From Nevskiaceae bacterium (lineage in GTDB: Bacteria > Pseudomonadota > Gammaproteobacteria > Steroidobacterales > Steroidobacteraceae): DNA of 16,054 nucleotides. Each line of letters begins with the position of its first letter. The first letter of the stretch is position 1. Of this stretch, positions 15,962 to 16,054 are shown piece after piece. Below the pieces are notes generated by a model, which saw only the letters and a program-made list of their open reading frames with translations, did no database searches and had not been told where the DNA came from. Position numbers and translations under genes: made by a program. Location of the stretch: contig JAITMN010000077.1 of the NCBI GenBank assembly GCA_031277355.1, forward strand, positions 1 through 16,054, written 5' to 3'.

Positions 15962-16054
15962 GATAAGCCGCCGCTATCAAGGGGAAGTCGAACGCGCCCT
16001 TGCCCGTCAGGCCGCCGTGGCGCTACTGGGTCCGCGCCAATCGGGCAAAACCAC
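15960..16054 (+). CDS. AAA-type ATPase (AAA_14/DUF4143-like), N-terminal fragment
   Basis: An ATG at 15960 opens a frame that runs off the right edge after 31 codons. It starts MISRRYQGEVERALARQ and continues into AVALLGPRQSGKT, a Walker A loop (G-P-R-Q-S-G-K-T). The combination of M-I-x-R at the start and L-L-G-P-R-Q-x-G-K-T-T around residue 25 is characteristic of the widespread AAA_14 plus DUF4143 ATPases. Their cellular role is not well established, and they are common near mobile and toxin-antitoxin genes. Only the P-loop is visible, so the C-terminal domain is inferred. No Shine-Dalgarno sequence precedes the ATG, which suggests leaderless translation or an AU-rich start. It is transcribed divergently from padR. 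Confidence 0.75.
   Translation, partial: MISRRYQGEVERALARQAAVALLGPRQSGKT

Overview
The window is a GC-rich bacterial chromosomal segment that reads as a gammaproteobacterium. The gene order hrcA-grpE-dnaK-dnaJ, then dapB, then carA-carB-greA is a conserved gammaproteobacterial arrangement. The large Q-K-R-type TonB receptor and the PadR/PspC pair suggest a lineage near Xanthomonadales, Nevskiales or Steroidobacterales; this placement is inference from gene content only.

Layout. At the left edge (1-80, minus) lies the first 26 codons of a gene that is probably nadK (NAD kinase), divergent from the heat-shock cluster. A small secreted protein of unknown function (145-804) comes next, then the chaperone operon: hrcA (852-1925), grpE (2027-2563), dnaK (2614-4560) and dnaJ (4602-5741). 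HrcA is a heat-shock repressor; GrpE, DnaK and DnaJ form the Hsp70 machine. A second small secreted, cysteine-containing protein (5777-6124) sits between dnaJ and dapB. dapB (6227-7021) is a lysine/peptidoglycan precursor gene. A 230-bp regulatory gap follows with a good sigma-70 promoter, a 9-N9-9 inverted repeat and a leader hairpin. It feeds carA (7252-8433) and carB (8440-11673), the two subunits of carbamoyl-phosphate synthetase, and greA (11670-12146), which overlaps carB by ATGA.

The right part is more accessory. It holds a TonB-dependent outer-membrane receptor (12195-14747) closed by a strong intrinsic terminator. A minus-strand two-gene unit follows, made of a PadR-family repressor (15477-15803) and a PspC-domain membrane protein (14846-15475), with a perfect 14-bp-arm palindrome in its promoter. 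The start of an AAA-type ATPase (15960 to the right edge) is transcribed divergently from it.

Most of the window is conserved housekeeping sequence and I see no new multi-gene system. No CRISPR array, tRNA, rRNA, insertion sequence or prophage is visible. The points worth a second look are regulatory: the padR palindrome, the carA leader and its upstream inverted repeat, the absence of CIRCE around hrcA, the AT-rich island before grpE, and a 15-bp tandem duplication that includes the dnaK stop codon. The two uncharacterised secreted proteins beside the chaperone operon also merit attention.
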